64,000 bases of DNA from Micrococcus cohnii (GTDB lineage Bacteria > Actinomycetota > Actinomycetes > Actinomycetales > Micrococcaceae), in NCBI RefSeq assembly GCF_014205175.1, contig NZ_JACHNA010000001.1, positions 1,364,001 through 1,428,000 on the forward strand, read 5' to 3'. Below are positions 31,221-46,114 of this stretch, in pieces (within the stretch, counting starts at the first letter, position 1; each line of letters opens with the position of its first letter). The translations under genes and the position numbers were made by a program. The notes under the pieces are model-generated. The model ran no database searches. It worked only from the letters and a program-made list of their open reading frames with translations, and was not told where the DNA came from.

Positions 31221-31277
31221 GTGTGGCATTCGTTGCGCAACAACCCCGCAACCCGGACCGAGTCCATACTGCCACAC
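31221..31277. promoter_or_regulatory. inverted repeats in the rpsL / Fem divergent region
   Basis: An 8-bp inverted repeat (GTGTGGCA 31221-31228, TGCCACAC 31270-31277) flanks a perfect 10-bp palindrome GTTGCGCAAC (31232-31241). It lies in the str leader and could be an operator or an RNA structure. The 309-base gap contains no gene. Confidence 0.35.
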
Positions 31278-31295
31278 GAAAAACAATCGTCGTCC

Positions 31296-31324
31296 AGACT
31301 AGCACGGGCTCAGAGAGCCTCCAA
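31296..31324 (-). promoter_or_regulatory. promoter of the str operon (rpsL)
   Basis: TTGGAG (31319-31324), a 17-base spacer and TAGTCT (31296-31301) face rpsL, with a leader of about 208 bases. The -10 hexamer, spacer length and leader length match those proposed for rplJ. Confidence 0.55.
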
Positions 31325-31378
31325 GCGGAGGTGACGCGCCCCGCATTCTGGCGCCGACGAGGCACCCCGTCCCGTGCG

Positions 31379-31384
31379 TACACT
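31379..31384 (+). promoter_or_regulatory. -10 box of a leaderless promoter for the first Fem gene
   Basis: TACACT, with 6 bases to the GTG at 31391. Transcription should begin on or beside the start codon. There is no Shine-Dalgarno site in front of this GTG. Confidence 0.6.
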
Positions 31385-31390
31385 GGCGCC

Positions 31391-32584
31391 GTGACGACTT
31401 CTGCTGAGAACTCCCCCGCTTCGAACCAACCCGCCCCCGGCGGACAGGCCGGCCCCGACGCCCTCACGGTGCGCCCGATCACCGAGGCTGAGCACATCGA
31501 AGTGCTGCGTCGCCGTCCGGAGAGCTCCTTCCTGCAGAACCCCGCATGGGGCCGCGTGAAGGTCGGCTGGCGTCCGGTCTCGCTCGGCTTCTTCCGCGGC
31601 CACGAGCTCGTGGGCGCGGCCCTCGTGCTGTTGCGCCGCCTGCCCGTGCCGGCGAAAGTGCCTTTCCTGGGCCGCGCCTGCCTGGCCTACGTCTCCGAGG
31701 GCCCGGTGCTGGACGAGGGCGTCGACATGCTGGCCGCACTCGAGCCGATGGTCGCCCACCTCAAGGGTGAGGGCGCGTTCCTCGTCCGTGTGGGCCTGCC
31801 CGGTCCGGTCCGCCGCTGGGAGGCCGACGCGCTGCGCAAGGCGATCAAGGACCCCGAGATCGGCTCCGTCCTGGACCTGGAGGCCGAGGTGACCCCCGGC
31901 GCCCTGGAACTGCAGGACCGCCTGCGGGCGGCCGGCTGGCAGGCGCCGGAGGTCGGGGACGGATTCATCGCGGGCCAGCCGATGTTCCAGGCCCGCATCC
32001 CCCTCGAGGGCCTGGACGTGGACGGCGTGCTCAAGCGCATGAACCAGACCAGCCGCTCCGAGACCCGCAAGTCCACGCGCACCGACCTGGACGTGCGCGA
32101 GGCCGGCGCCGCCGGCCTCGACGAGTTCATGCAGACCTACACGCAGACCGCCGAGCGCGAGGGCTTCAATGGCCGCGCCAAGGAGTACTTCGAGGGTGTG
32201 TTCGCCGAGCTCGGCGAGTCTCCGATCGCCGATGTGGACCTGTTCCTCGCCTCCTACGAGGGCCAGCCCCTCGCCGGCGCGATCGCGATCCGTCAGGGCC
32301 GGTTCGCCTGGTACCCCTACGGCGGCTCAGCGACGGCCGAGCGCAAGCGCTTCGCCCCCCGGGCACTGCAGCTGCAGCAGATCGAGGCCGCCCTCGAGGC
32401 CGGCTGCCACTGGTATGACCTCGGCGGCGTCGGCCCTTCGCTCGACCCCGAGCACAAGCTCGCCGGCCTCATGCGGTTCAAGACCGCGATCGGCGCGGAC
32501 GTCGTGCAGACCCACGGCGAATGGGAGCTGCCGCTGAACAAGCCGCTGGCCAAGGCCTTCGCGCTGTACCTGGCCCGGCGCTGA
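31391..32584 (+). CDS. FemABX-type peptidyltransferase, copy 1
   Basis: Fem proteins transfer amino acids from aminoacyl-tRNA onto lipid-linked peptidoglycan precursors at the inner face of the membrane. The 397-residue protein shows the family pattern: an N-terminal GNAT fold with SFLQNPAWGRVK and the LAYVSEGPVLD segment. The second GNAT fold contains FAWYPYGGSA, then ALQLQQIEAALEAGCHWYDLGG and GLMRFKTAIGADVVQTHGEWELP. The start is chosen from the -10 box: the upstream in-frame sequence to 31223 lies in the promoter region. A similar gene follows directly. The donor (Ala, Gly, Ser or Thr) and attachment site cannot be read from sequence. They lie on the plus strand between rpoC and rpsL, unlike the usual order. 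Confidence 0.88.
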   Translation: MTTSAENSPASNQPAPGGQAGPDALTVRPITEAEHIEVLRRRPESSFLQNPAWGRVKVGWRPVSLGFFRGHELVGAALVLLRRLPVPAKVPFLGRACLAYVSEGPVLDEGVDMLAALEPMVAHLKGEGAFLVRVGLPGPVRRWEADALRKAIKDPEIGSVLDLEAEVTPGALELQDRLRAAGWQAPEVGDGFIAGQPMFQARIPLEGLDVDGVLKRMNQTSRSETRKSTRTDLDVREAGAAGLDEFMQTYTQTAEREGFNGRAKEYFEGVFAELGESPIADVDLFLASYEGQPLAGAIAIRQGRFAWYPYGGSATAERKRFAPRALQLQQIEAALEAGCHWYDLGGVGPSLDPEHKLAGLMRFKTAIGADVVQTHGEWELPLNKPLAKAFALYLARR

Positions 32585-32706
32585 CGCCAACGCGACACTG
32601 CGGGGCCTCCGGGTCCCGCGGCGGCGCCGCATCACGGTGCTGTCACGGCCGATCACAGAGGCATCACGTCCGGGCGCTCCCCCTCGTGTGGGCCAGTCGC
32701 GCTCGG

Positions 32707-32712
32707 TAGTGT
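32707..32712 (+). promoter_or_regulatory. -10 box of a leaderless promoter for the second Fem gene
   Basis: TAGTGT, with 7 bases to the GTG at 32720. The second copy is therefore probably transcribed on its own, besides any read-through from the first. Confidence 0.55.
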
Positions 32713-32719
32713 CGTGTCG

Positions 32720-33964
32720 GTGAGCGACGAGTCAGTTTCGAGCACACCCGCACCGACGACTCCCGCCCGGGCCTTCCGCGCCGGGGGGCGCTCACGCGCC
32801 CACACGCCGTCACTGACGGCGCACCGCATCGACGCGGCTGCCCACGCAGCGCATCTGGCCGGACACCCCGACGCGTCGTTCCTGCAGAACCCCGACTGGG
32901 CGGTGCTGAAACAGGCGTGGGGCTCGCGCTCGGTGGGTTTCTTCCACGGCGACCGTCTCGTGGGCTCCGCCCTGATCCTCACTCGCCGCCTGCCGGTTCC
33001 CTCGCGGATCCCCGTGGCTGGCCGTGCACACCTCGCCTATGTTTCGGGCGGACCCGTGCTGGATGCGGGCGTCGACCTGCTCGAGGCCCTCGACGCACTC
33101 ACCGGACTGGTCCGCGCCGACGGCGCGTTCCAGCTGCGCGTGGGCCCACCGGGCACCGTGCGCCGCTGGGCCGCCGACGACGTGCGCAAGGCCCTCCCCC
33201 GAGACGAGCATGCCGCCCTGCTCGACCTGCCGCCCGCCCACGAAGACGCCGAGGCCCTGGCCCTGCAGCAGAGGCTGCGCGAAGCCGGCTGGCGCACCGA
33301 GGACCCGGGAGAGGAGTTCGCGGACGGGCAGCCGGTGTTCCAGGCCCGGATCCCCCTCGACCCGTCTTCCGGTCCCGAGGAGGGGCTCGAAGCGGTGCTG
33401 GCCCGCATGAGTTCCTCGAGCCGCAAGCGCTCGCGTCGCAGCCTGCGCGCCGGCCTGACGATCGACCGCCACACGGGCCGTCCCGACGCCGACACCCTGG
33501 CCGTCTGGGAACGCCTGAGCGACGACACCGCCGCCCGCGACGGCTTCGCCGCACGCCCCACCGACTACTTCCGCACCCTGCTTGAGGAGTTCGGCGCCGC
33601 CGAGCCCGTGCACACCGAACTGCTGGTTGCCTGCACCGAGGGCGAACCCGCGGCCGCCGCGTTCACGATCCGTCAAGGTCAGATCGCGTGGCGGCCCTAC
33701 AGTGCCTCCTCGTCGCGGCACCGCAAGGTCGACGCGCCCCGGGCGCTGCAGGTCACTCAGATCCAGGACGCCCTCGCCGCCGGCTGTCGCGTCTTCGATC
33801 TGGGCGGTGTCAGCGGGACCCTGCGCCAGGATCACCGCCTCGCCGGACTCACCGAGTTCAAAACGACGCAGGGCGCCGACATCGTGCAGACCCACGGCGA
33901 ATGGGACCTGCCGCTGAACCGACCGCTCGCCGCGGCGTTCCGGCTGTACATGGCCCGCCGCTGA
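32720..33964 (+). CDS. FemABX-type peptidyltransferase, copy 2
   Basis: The 414-residue paralogue of the preceding gene is collinear with it over nearly the whole length. Shared blocks include SFLQNPDW, GFFHGDRLVGSALILTRRLP, QPVFQARIPL and GADIVQTHGEWDLPLNRPL. It differs by a longer N-terminus (about 45 residues of Ser/Thr/Pro and Arg) and in the central coiled region (SSSSRKRSRRSLRAG). Two adjacent, diverged Fem proteins usually add successive residues of a cross-bridge. The alternative is addition to different sites. The start follows from the -10 box; a GTG at 32714 would add two residues. Confidence 0.88.
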   Translation: MSDESVSSTPAPTTPARAFRAGGRSRAHTPSLTAHRIDAAAHAAHLAGHPDASFLQNPDWAVLKQAWGSRSVGFFHGDRLVGSALILTRRLPVPSRIPVAGRAHLAYVSGGPVLDAGVDLLEALDALTGLVRADGAFQLRVGPPGTVRRWAADDVRKALPRDEHAALLDLPPAHEDAEALALQQRLREAGWRTEDPGEEFADGQPVFQARIPLDPSSGPEEGLEAVLARMSSSSRKRSRRSLRAGLTIDRHTGRPDADTLAVWERLSDDTAARDGFAARPTDYFRTLLEEFGAAEPVHTELLVACTEGEPAAAAFTIRQGQIAWRPYSASSSRHRKVDAPRALQVTQIQDALAAGCRVFDLGGVSGTLRQDHRLAGLTEFKTTQGADIVQTHGEWDLPLNRPLAAAFRLYMARR

Positions 33965-33990
33965 GGCCGCACCCGGCCTCGCGAACGCGA

Positions 33991-34035
33991 GAAGGCCCGC
34001 CCACCTCCCCCTCACGGGGACGCGGGCGGGCCTTC
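33991..34035. terminator. bidirectional hairpin terminator between Fem copy 2 and rpoC
   Basis: A perfect 12-bp stem (GAAGGCCCGCCC/GGGCGGGCCTTC) with an inner TCCCC/GGGGA stem lies between two convergent genes, 26 bases past one stop and 12 past the other. It can end transcription from both sides. Confidence 0.8.
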
Positions 34036-34047
34036 AGCGTGTGCCGG

Positions 34048-37950
<3,903 letters not shown>

Positions 37951-38020
37951 GTTCCGGTGAACTCCTCAGTTCAATGAATTCTCAGGTGACGTCTGTGGAT
38001 GCGTGGGAGCGAGCCGAGGC

Positions 38021-41527
<3,507 letters not shown>

Positions 41528-41698
41528 GGAGGATCCTTCCACAGGCTTTTGTCGGGTCCATATCCGTCTCCCCGGTCCGCGCGCAGTCACGCGGTCGCGG
41601 GCCCACCGCTATATGAAGGCCCGGCGCAGTCCGTGCGCTCGTCCGGGGACCAGCAGGTCCGTTCCAGGGCGCACGGAAGCAGGGAGATGCAAAGAGCC

Positions 41699-41727
41699 AG
41701 CGTAACCCGCATTATCACAGATGTCCA
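41699..41727 (-). promoter_or_regulatory. promoter of rpoBC
   Basis: TGGACA (41722-41727; five of six consensus bases), a 17-base spacer and TACGCT (41699-41704) face rpoB with a leader of about 165 bases. It sits between the rplL terminator and rpoB, in the 319-base gap, which holds no gene. Confidence 0.65.
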
Positions 41728-41779
41728 TCGGACGCCTCGTCCGCATCCCGCTGCGGGCAGGAGCGCGGGGAGACAGAAC

Positions 41780-41810
41780 GACCCCCGGTCCGTGAGACGG
41801 ACCGGGGGTC
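41780..41810 (-). terminator. hairpin terminator/attenuator after rplL
   Basis: A perfect 14-bp stem (GACCCCCGGTCCGT/ACGGACCGGGGGTC) closes on a GAG loop, 36 bases past the rplL stop. A partial terminator at this position is known from other bacteria and keeps rpoBC lower than rplJL. Confidence 0.8.
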
Positions 41811-41846
41811 GAACGCTGAAGCGTGATGCGGCTCAGGCCGCGATCA

Positions 41847-42236
41847 TCACTTGAGGGAGACGGTGGCGCCGGCGCCCTCGAGCTGCTCCTTGGCCTTCTC
41901 GGCGTCCTCCTTGGAGGCGCCCTCGAGGACCGGCTTCGGGGCGCCGTCCACGAGCTCCTTGGCCTCCTTCAGGCCGAGCGAGGTGAGGGCGCGCACCTCC
42001 TTGATGACGCCGATCTTCTTGTCGCCGGCGGCCTCGAGGATGACGTCGAACTCCGACTTCTCCTCAGCGGCCTCGGCCTCGCCGCCGCCGGCGGCGGCGC
42101 CGCCCGCGGCCATCGCCACGGGGGCGGCGGCGGTGACGTCGAACTTCTCCTCGAACGCCGTGATGAACTCGGACAGCTCGACGAGGGTCAGCTCCTCGAA
42201 CGCGGCGAGCAGCTCTTCGGTGGTCAGCTTGGCCAT
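41847..42236 (-). CDS. rplL: 50S ribosomal protein L7/L12
   Basis: L7/L12 forms the flexible stalk that recruits translational GTPases, in several copies per ribosome. Its 129 residues have the N-terminal dimerisation domain ([18 protein letters not shown]), an Ala/Gly hinge (about 38-58), and the C-terminal domain with [28 protein letters not shown]. It follows rplJ by 66 bases. Confidence 0.98.
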   Translation of the reverse strand: MAKLTTEELLAAFEELTLVELSEFITAFEEKFDVTAAAPVAMAAGGAAAGGGEAEAAEEKSEFDVILEAAGDKKIGVIKEVRALTSLGLKEAKELVDGAPKPVLEGASKEDAEKAKEQLEGAGATVSLK

Positions 42237-42302
42237 GATGGCTCCTTTACGTGTACGTGCTTACGTGTGCTTGGGTGGGCCGGGCGGCCCGTGGTGGACT
42301 GC

Positions 42303-42824
42303 TCAGGCAGCCTGGTCCTGCTGAGCCCGCAGGGCCTCGACCGTGCGAGCGGTCTTGGACAGCGGGGCCTGGAACAGGGCGGCGGCCTTGGACATGCTGC
42401 CCTTCATCGCGCCGGCGAACTTGGAGAGCAGAACCTCGCGGGACTCGAGGTCCGCGATCTTCAGCACGCTCTCCCGGTCCACGGGCTGGCCGTCCATGTA
42501 GCCGCCCTTGAGCACGAGGTTCTCGTGGTCCTTGGCAAAGTCACGCAGGGCCTTCGCGACGTTCACGGCATCGCCGTTCACGAAGGCGATCGCGGTGGGG
42601 CCGGACAGGTGGGCCTCGAGGCCCTCGATGCCGGCTTCCTTGGCCGCGATCTCAGTGAGCGTGTTCTTCGCCACGGCGTAGGTCGCGTCCTGCCGGATGG
42701 TGTCGCGAAGCTCCTTGAGCTCCCCCACCGACAGCCCACGGTATTCCGTCAGCACGGCCGCGCTGGACTGGCGGAACAGCTCCGTCAGCTCAGCCACCGC
42801 CGTCGTCTTCTCGGACGTCGCCAT
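42303..42824 (-). CDS. rplJ: 50S ribosomal protein L10
   Basis: L10 anchors the L7/L12 stalk and in many bacteria represses its own mRNA. The 173 residues contain TAVAELTELFRQSSAAVLTEYRGLSVGELKELR near the N-terminus, and KNTLTEIAAKEAG. It is preceded by a long leader of about 209 bases with a terminator-like hairpin (see the L10 leader entry). First gene of the rplJL operon. Confidence 0.97.
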   Translation of the reverse strand: MATSEKTTAVAELTELFRQSSAAVLTEYRGLSVGELKELRDTIRQDATYAVAKNTLTEIAAKEAGIEGLEAHLSGPTAIAFVNGDAVNVAKALRDFAKDHENLVLKGGYMDGQPVDRESVLKIADLESREVLLSKFAGAMKGSMSKAAALFQAPLSKTARTVEALRAQQDQAA

Positions 42825-42876
42825 GGCACTCCTCTCAATCTGATCTCGGGGAACCGCATACCCTACAGACGAGAAA

Positions 42877-42902
42877 ACGCCCCGTGCAGGTGCACAGGGC
42901 GT
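42877..42902 (-). promoter_or_regulatory. L10 leader hairpin followed by a U-run
   Basis: Read on the minus strand, an ACGCCC/GGGCGT stem with an inner GTGCA/TGCAC stem is followed by TTTTCTC, 52 bases before the rplJ ATG. This is an attenuator-like structure at the position where L10 binds its own leader in other bacteria. Binding by L10 is inferred. Confidence 0.55.
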
Positions 42903-43039
42903 GGCAAAACGGTACGCACGGGAGTGCGCGTCCGGAACGTCAAGCTCAGTCTCACCTGCGCGGGCCGCCTCCGTCAGGAGGGCCTTCGACGTGTCACAAC
43001 GAGGTTGCGCACACGCGACCGGCGGTCTTCGGTCCGTCC

Positions 43040-43068
43040 AGACTACACGCCACGGATGGGGGCCGCAA
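43040..43068 (-). promoter_or_regulatory. promoter of rplJ-rplL
   Basis: TTGCGG (43063-43068), a 17-base spacer and TAGTCT (43040-43045) face rplJ. The 386-base gap between rplA and rplJ also holds the rplA terminator and the L10 leader hairpin. Confidence 0.6.
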
Positions 43069-43128
43069 CAGTGGCCGAGGAACTCTCGATGCCCGCTCGC
43101 TTGTCATCGCGCAGCGTCGGCACGGACG

Positions 43129-43172
43129 ACGACGGCCGCCCCGCGCCCTCATGGACGCAGGACGGCCGTCGT
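43129..43172 (-). terminator. probable terminator after rplA
   Basis: A 10-bp perfect stem (ACGACGGCCG/CGGCCGTCGT) with a 24-base loop lies 39 bases past the rplA stop. The large loop makes it weaker evidence than the other hairpins. Confidence 0.5.
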
Positions 43173-43210
43173 GCACGCGGATCACTGCCGCGTGAAGTCG
43201 ATCAGCAGGC

Positions 43211-43915
43211 TCAGGCCTCGGTCTCGACCTTGGTCACATTGGGGTCCATCGGCACACCGGGGCCGAACGTCGTGGAGACGGTCGCCTTCGAGATGTAGCG
43301 GCCCTTCGAGGAGGACGGCTTCAGGCGCAGGATCTCCTCGAGCGCGGCGGAGAAGTTCTCCACCAGGGCGTTGGCCTCGAAGGAGGTCTTGCCGATGATG
43401 AAGTGCAGGTTCGCGTGCTTGTCGACGCGGAAGTCGATCTTGCCGCCCTTGATGTCGGCCACGGCCTTGGCCACATCCGGGGTCACGGTGCCGGTCTTCG
43501 GGTTCGGCATCAGGTTGCGAGGGCCGAGCACCTTGCCCAGACGGCCGACCTTGCCCATCATCTCGGGCGAGGCGACGGCGGCATCGAAGTCCACCCAGCC
43601 GCCGGAGATCTTGGCGATGAGCTCGTCGTCGCCCACGTGGTCGGCGCCGGCGGCGCGAGCGGCCTCGGCGCGCTCACCGGTGGCGAACACGACGACGCGG
43701 GCGGTCTTGCCGGTGCCGTGAGGCAGGCTCACGGAGCCGCGGACCATCTGGTCGGCCTTGCGGGGGTCGACCGACAGGCGGAGGGCGACCTCCACCGTGG
43801 CGTCGATCTTCGAGGGGTTGGTCTGCTTGGCCAGGGCGATCGCCTCGGCCGGGGCGTAGAGCCGATCCTCGATGGCGGCCTGTGCCGCCTTGTATGCCTT
43901 GCTGCGCTGTGCCAT
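43211..43915 (-). CDS. rplA: 50S ribosomal protein L1
   Basis: L1 forms the mobile stalk that moves E-site tRNA and represses the L11 operon in many bacteria. The 234 residues start [22 protein letters not shown] and contain [20 protein letters not shown] and [20 protein letters not shown] chose the ATG at 43915 by homology; the frame runs open to 43972 without similarity. It follows rplK by 79 bases. Confidence 0.98.
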   Translation of the reverse strand: MAQRSKAYKAAQAAIEDRLYAPAEAIALAKQTNPSKIDATVEVALRLSVDPRKADQMVRGSVSLPHGTGKTARVVVFATGERAEAARAAGADHVGDDELIAKISGGWVDFDAAVASPEMMGKVGRLGKVLGPRNLMPNPKTGTVTPDVAKAVADIKGGKIDFRVDKHANLHFIIGKTSFEANALVENFSAALEEILRLKPSSSKGRYISKATVSTTFGPGVPMDPNVTKVETEA

Positions 43916-43994
43916 CTGCGTGTTTCTCCTTGTGCAGTCGTGGTCTGTGTGGGCCGCGCTCGGCCCTGCCACTGAAGGGGTGTGAAGGGGTGGA

Positions 43995-44426
43995 TCAGCC
44001 GTCGACGGTGATGCCCATGGAGCGGGCGGTGCCGGCGATGATCTTGGTGGCGGCCTGCACGTCGTTCGCGTTCAGGTCGGCCATCTTGGACTGGGCGATC
44101 TCCTCGCACTGGGCCTGGGTCAGCGTGCCGACCTTGTCCGTGTGCGGGGTGGAGGAGCCCTTCGTGACGCCGGCGGCCTTCTTGATCAGCTCAGCGGCCG
44201 GAGGGGTCTTGGTGATGAAGGTGAAGGAACGGTCCTCGTAGACCGTGATCTCCACCGGGATGACGTTGCCGCGCTGGGATTCCGTGGCCGCGTTGTAGGC
44301 CTTGCAGAACTCCATGATGTTCACGCCGTGCTGGCCGAGGGCCGGGCCGATCGGCGGGGCCGGGTTGGCTGCGCCGGCCTGGATCTGAAGCTTGATCAGA
44401 CCGGAGACCTTCTTCTTGGGAGCCAT
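43995..44426 (-). CDS. rplK: 50S ribosomal protein L11
   Basis: L11 closes the GTPase-associated centre and is the target region of thiopeptides. Its 143 residues include [34 protein letters not shown], with the conserved proline pair, and [10 protein letters not shown] at the end. A hairpin (44483-44503) lies in its leader, a position where L1 autoregulates in other bacteria. Confidence 0.98.
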   Translation of the reverse strand: MAPKKKVSGLIKLQIQAGAANPAPPIGPALGQHGVNIMEFCKAYNAATESQRGNVIPVEITVYEDRSFTFITKTPPAAELIKKAAGVTKGSSTPHTDKVGTLTQAQCEEIAQSKMADLNANDVQAATKIIAGTARSMGITVDG

Positions 44427-44551
44427 GGTTGGGTCCTTCTCTCACTGGTGGACCCGCAGCACAGGAGCGTACTGCGGGCGGTGGCCGCCGTGGCGCGGCG
44501 GCCGGTGCCCGGTCTCCCCCGGCAGGCGGCCGGGAGGACGGGAAGTCTGCG

Positions 44552-44577
44552 GCGCCCTCCGCACGAGTGGAGGGCGC
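44552..44577 (-). terminator. hairpin between nusG and rplK
   Basis: A 9-bp perfect stem (GCGCCCTCC/GGAGGGCGC) with an 8-base loop lies 7 bases past the nusG stop. It suggests partial termination or mRNA 3'-end protection between secE-nusG and rplK-rplA. Confidence 0.55.
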
Positions 44578-44584
44578 GTCTCGC

Positions 44585-45409
44585 TCAGAGGATCTTGGTG
44601 ACCTGGTTGAACGAGAGCGTGACGGGCGTTTCGCGCTCGAAGATCGAGACCAGCACGACGAGCTGCTGCGCCTCGGGCTTGATCTCCGAGATCGTCGCCG
44701 GAAGCGTCTCGAACGGGCCGTCGTTGACGGTGACCGACTCGCCCACCTCGAAGTCCACGTGGATCGGGGCCGCCGCCGCGGCGGTCTCCTCGACATCCGA
44801 GGCGGGAGCCGCACGCCCCTCCTTCTCGGCGGCCTTGGCGGCCTCCTGGATCACCGACGGGGCCAGCATGTCGTAGGTCTCGTCGAGCGAGAGCGGCTGC
44901 GGGTGGTGGGCGTCGTTGCCCACGAAGCCGGTGACTCCGGAGGTGTGCCGCACGACACCCCACGAAGCGTCGTCCAGATCCATGCGGACCAGCACGTACC
45001 CGGGGATACGGACGCGACTGACGATCTTGCGCGTCGTGTTCTTGATCTCGACGACGTCCTCCATCGGAACCTGGATCTCGTAGATCGAGTCCTCCATGTC
45101 CTGGGTGAGGATGCGCGCCTCGAGGTTCGTCTTCACGCGCTTCTCATAGCCGGCGTAGGTGTGCACCACGTACCAGTCACCCGGCTGGCGGCGCAGACGG
45201 GCGCGCAGCTCCTCGGCCGGGTCGACCTCAGGTTCCGCCTCCTCGGAGGCCTTGTCCTCAGCGGGCTCGTCCTGCGGGGACGAGTGCTCGGTCACCTCAT
45301 CCTCGGGAGCGGCCTCGGCCTGCTCGGTCTCCACGACGTCCTCGGTCGCGGCCTGCTCCTGGCGAGGGGCGTCCTCGGTGGTCTGCGGATCGAGTTCCTG
45401 CTCGGACAC
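44585..45409 (-). CDS. nusG: transcription termination/antitermination factor NusG
   Basis: NusG binds RNA polymerase and links it to Rho or to S10. The 274-residue protein has an acidic Glu/Asp/Ala/Gln N-terminal tail (1-70) and the NGN domain (about 77-185, beginning [16 protein letters not shown]). An Ala/Glu-rich insert (190-215) precedes the KOW domain (218-274). The KOW motif reads [10 protein letters not shown] where the family normally has IFGRETPVEL, so a conserved Gly is Glu. I chose the GTG at 45409, with AGGA 6 bases upstream. Between secE and rplK, as usual. Confidence 0.96.
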   Translation of the reverse strand: MSEQELDPQTTEDAPRQEQAATEDVVETEQAEAAPEDEVTEHSSPQDEPAEDKASEEAEPEVDPAEELRARLRRQPGDWYVVHTYAGYEKRVKTNLEARILTQDMEDSIYEIQVPMEDVVEIKNTTRKIVSRVRIPGYVLVRMDLDDASWGVVRHTSGVTGFVGNDAHHPQPLSLDETYDMLAPSVIQEAAKAAEKEGRAAPASDVEETAAAAAPIHVDFEVGESVTVNDGPFETLPATISEIKPEAQQLVVLVSIFERETPVTLSFNQVTKIL

Positions 45410-45527
45410 GTGTTCCTGCTTTCTGCTGACGGGGATCTGCGCTCCGGACCGTGCCTGCGGGTCGCGGACGTCGCGTGGGGTGGCGGCGATCAGCACGGGC
45501 GGCGCTTCCGACGCCCTGCGCGGAAGG

Positions 45528-45788
45528 TCAGGCGCCCGGGCCACCGCCGCCGAAGGTGAAGCCGGCGGCCAGGCCGAAGAGCCAGTCCAGACCCATGACC
45601 AGCAGGATCATGAACGCCACGAACGCGAGCACGATGCCGGTCATCCGCAGCAGCTCCTCGCGCGTCGGGGTGACCACCTTGCGGAGCTCATCCCAAACCT
45701 GACGCAGGAACAGGGTGATTCGAGCGAAGAGGCCACGCCGCTTCGAGGCGGATCCGGACTGCCGCCCGTTCACTGCCGTCTCAGACAC
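45528..45788 (-). CDS. secE: preprotein translocase subunit SecE
   Basis: SecE clamps SecY in the membrane. The 86-residue short form has an amphipathic helix ([26 protein letters not shown]) and one membrane helix ([20 protein letters not shown]). The GTG start at 45788 follows GAGG. The stretch between tRNA-Trp and secE is 78 bases, the standard tRNA-Trp-secE-nusG arrangement. Confidence 0.96.
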   Translation of the reverse strand: MSETAVNGRQSGSASKRRGLFARITLFLRQVWDELRKVVTPTREELLRMTGIVLAFVAFMILLVMGLDWLFGLAAGFTFGGGGPGA

Positions 45789-45839
45789 GTGGCCTCACTC
45801 GATCGACTCGCCGAAAAACGTCATTTCCGTACTGTTCGA

Positions 45840-45858
45840 CCCGATCACGAGGATCGGG
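45840..45858 (-). terminator. small hairpin after tRNA-Trp
   Basis: A 7-bp stem (CCCGATC/GATCGGG) with a 5-base loop lies 8 bases past the tRNA 3' end. It may help 3' processing. It is weak as a terminator and is likely not to stop transcription into secE. Confidence 0.3.
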
Positions 45859-45866
45859 CCGACGAG

Positions 45867-45939
45867 CAGGGCAGACAGGACTCGAACCTGCAACCTGCGG
45901 TTTTGGAGACCGCTGCGCTACCAATTGCGCCACTACCCT
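45867..45939 (-). tRNA. tRNA-Trp (CCA)
   Basis: A 73-nt cloverleaf with acceptor stem AGGGTAG/CTGCCCT, D-arm TGGCGCAATTGGTAGCGCA, anticodon CCA at 45904-45906 and T-loop TTCGAGT. The terminal CCA is not encoded. It stands upstream of secE in the same direction. Confidence 0.95.
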
Positions 45940-46114
45940 ACGGACCGCGACCGGTCCCGGACATCGCCCGGAGACCGCTTCGGCGGTACCGGAGGAACAG
46001 CCTACGCCATGCCGAGCCGGGAAGTCGAACCGTCCTCGTGCGGGCACGGCGGCACTCAGTAGGCTGGGCAGTGGCGAGCCGTCGGCCGCCGGAGCAACGA
46101 CGAGAGGACTGCCC

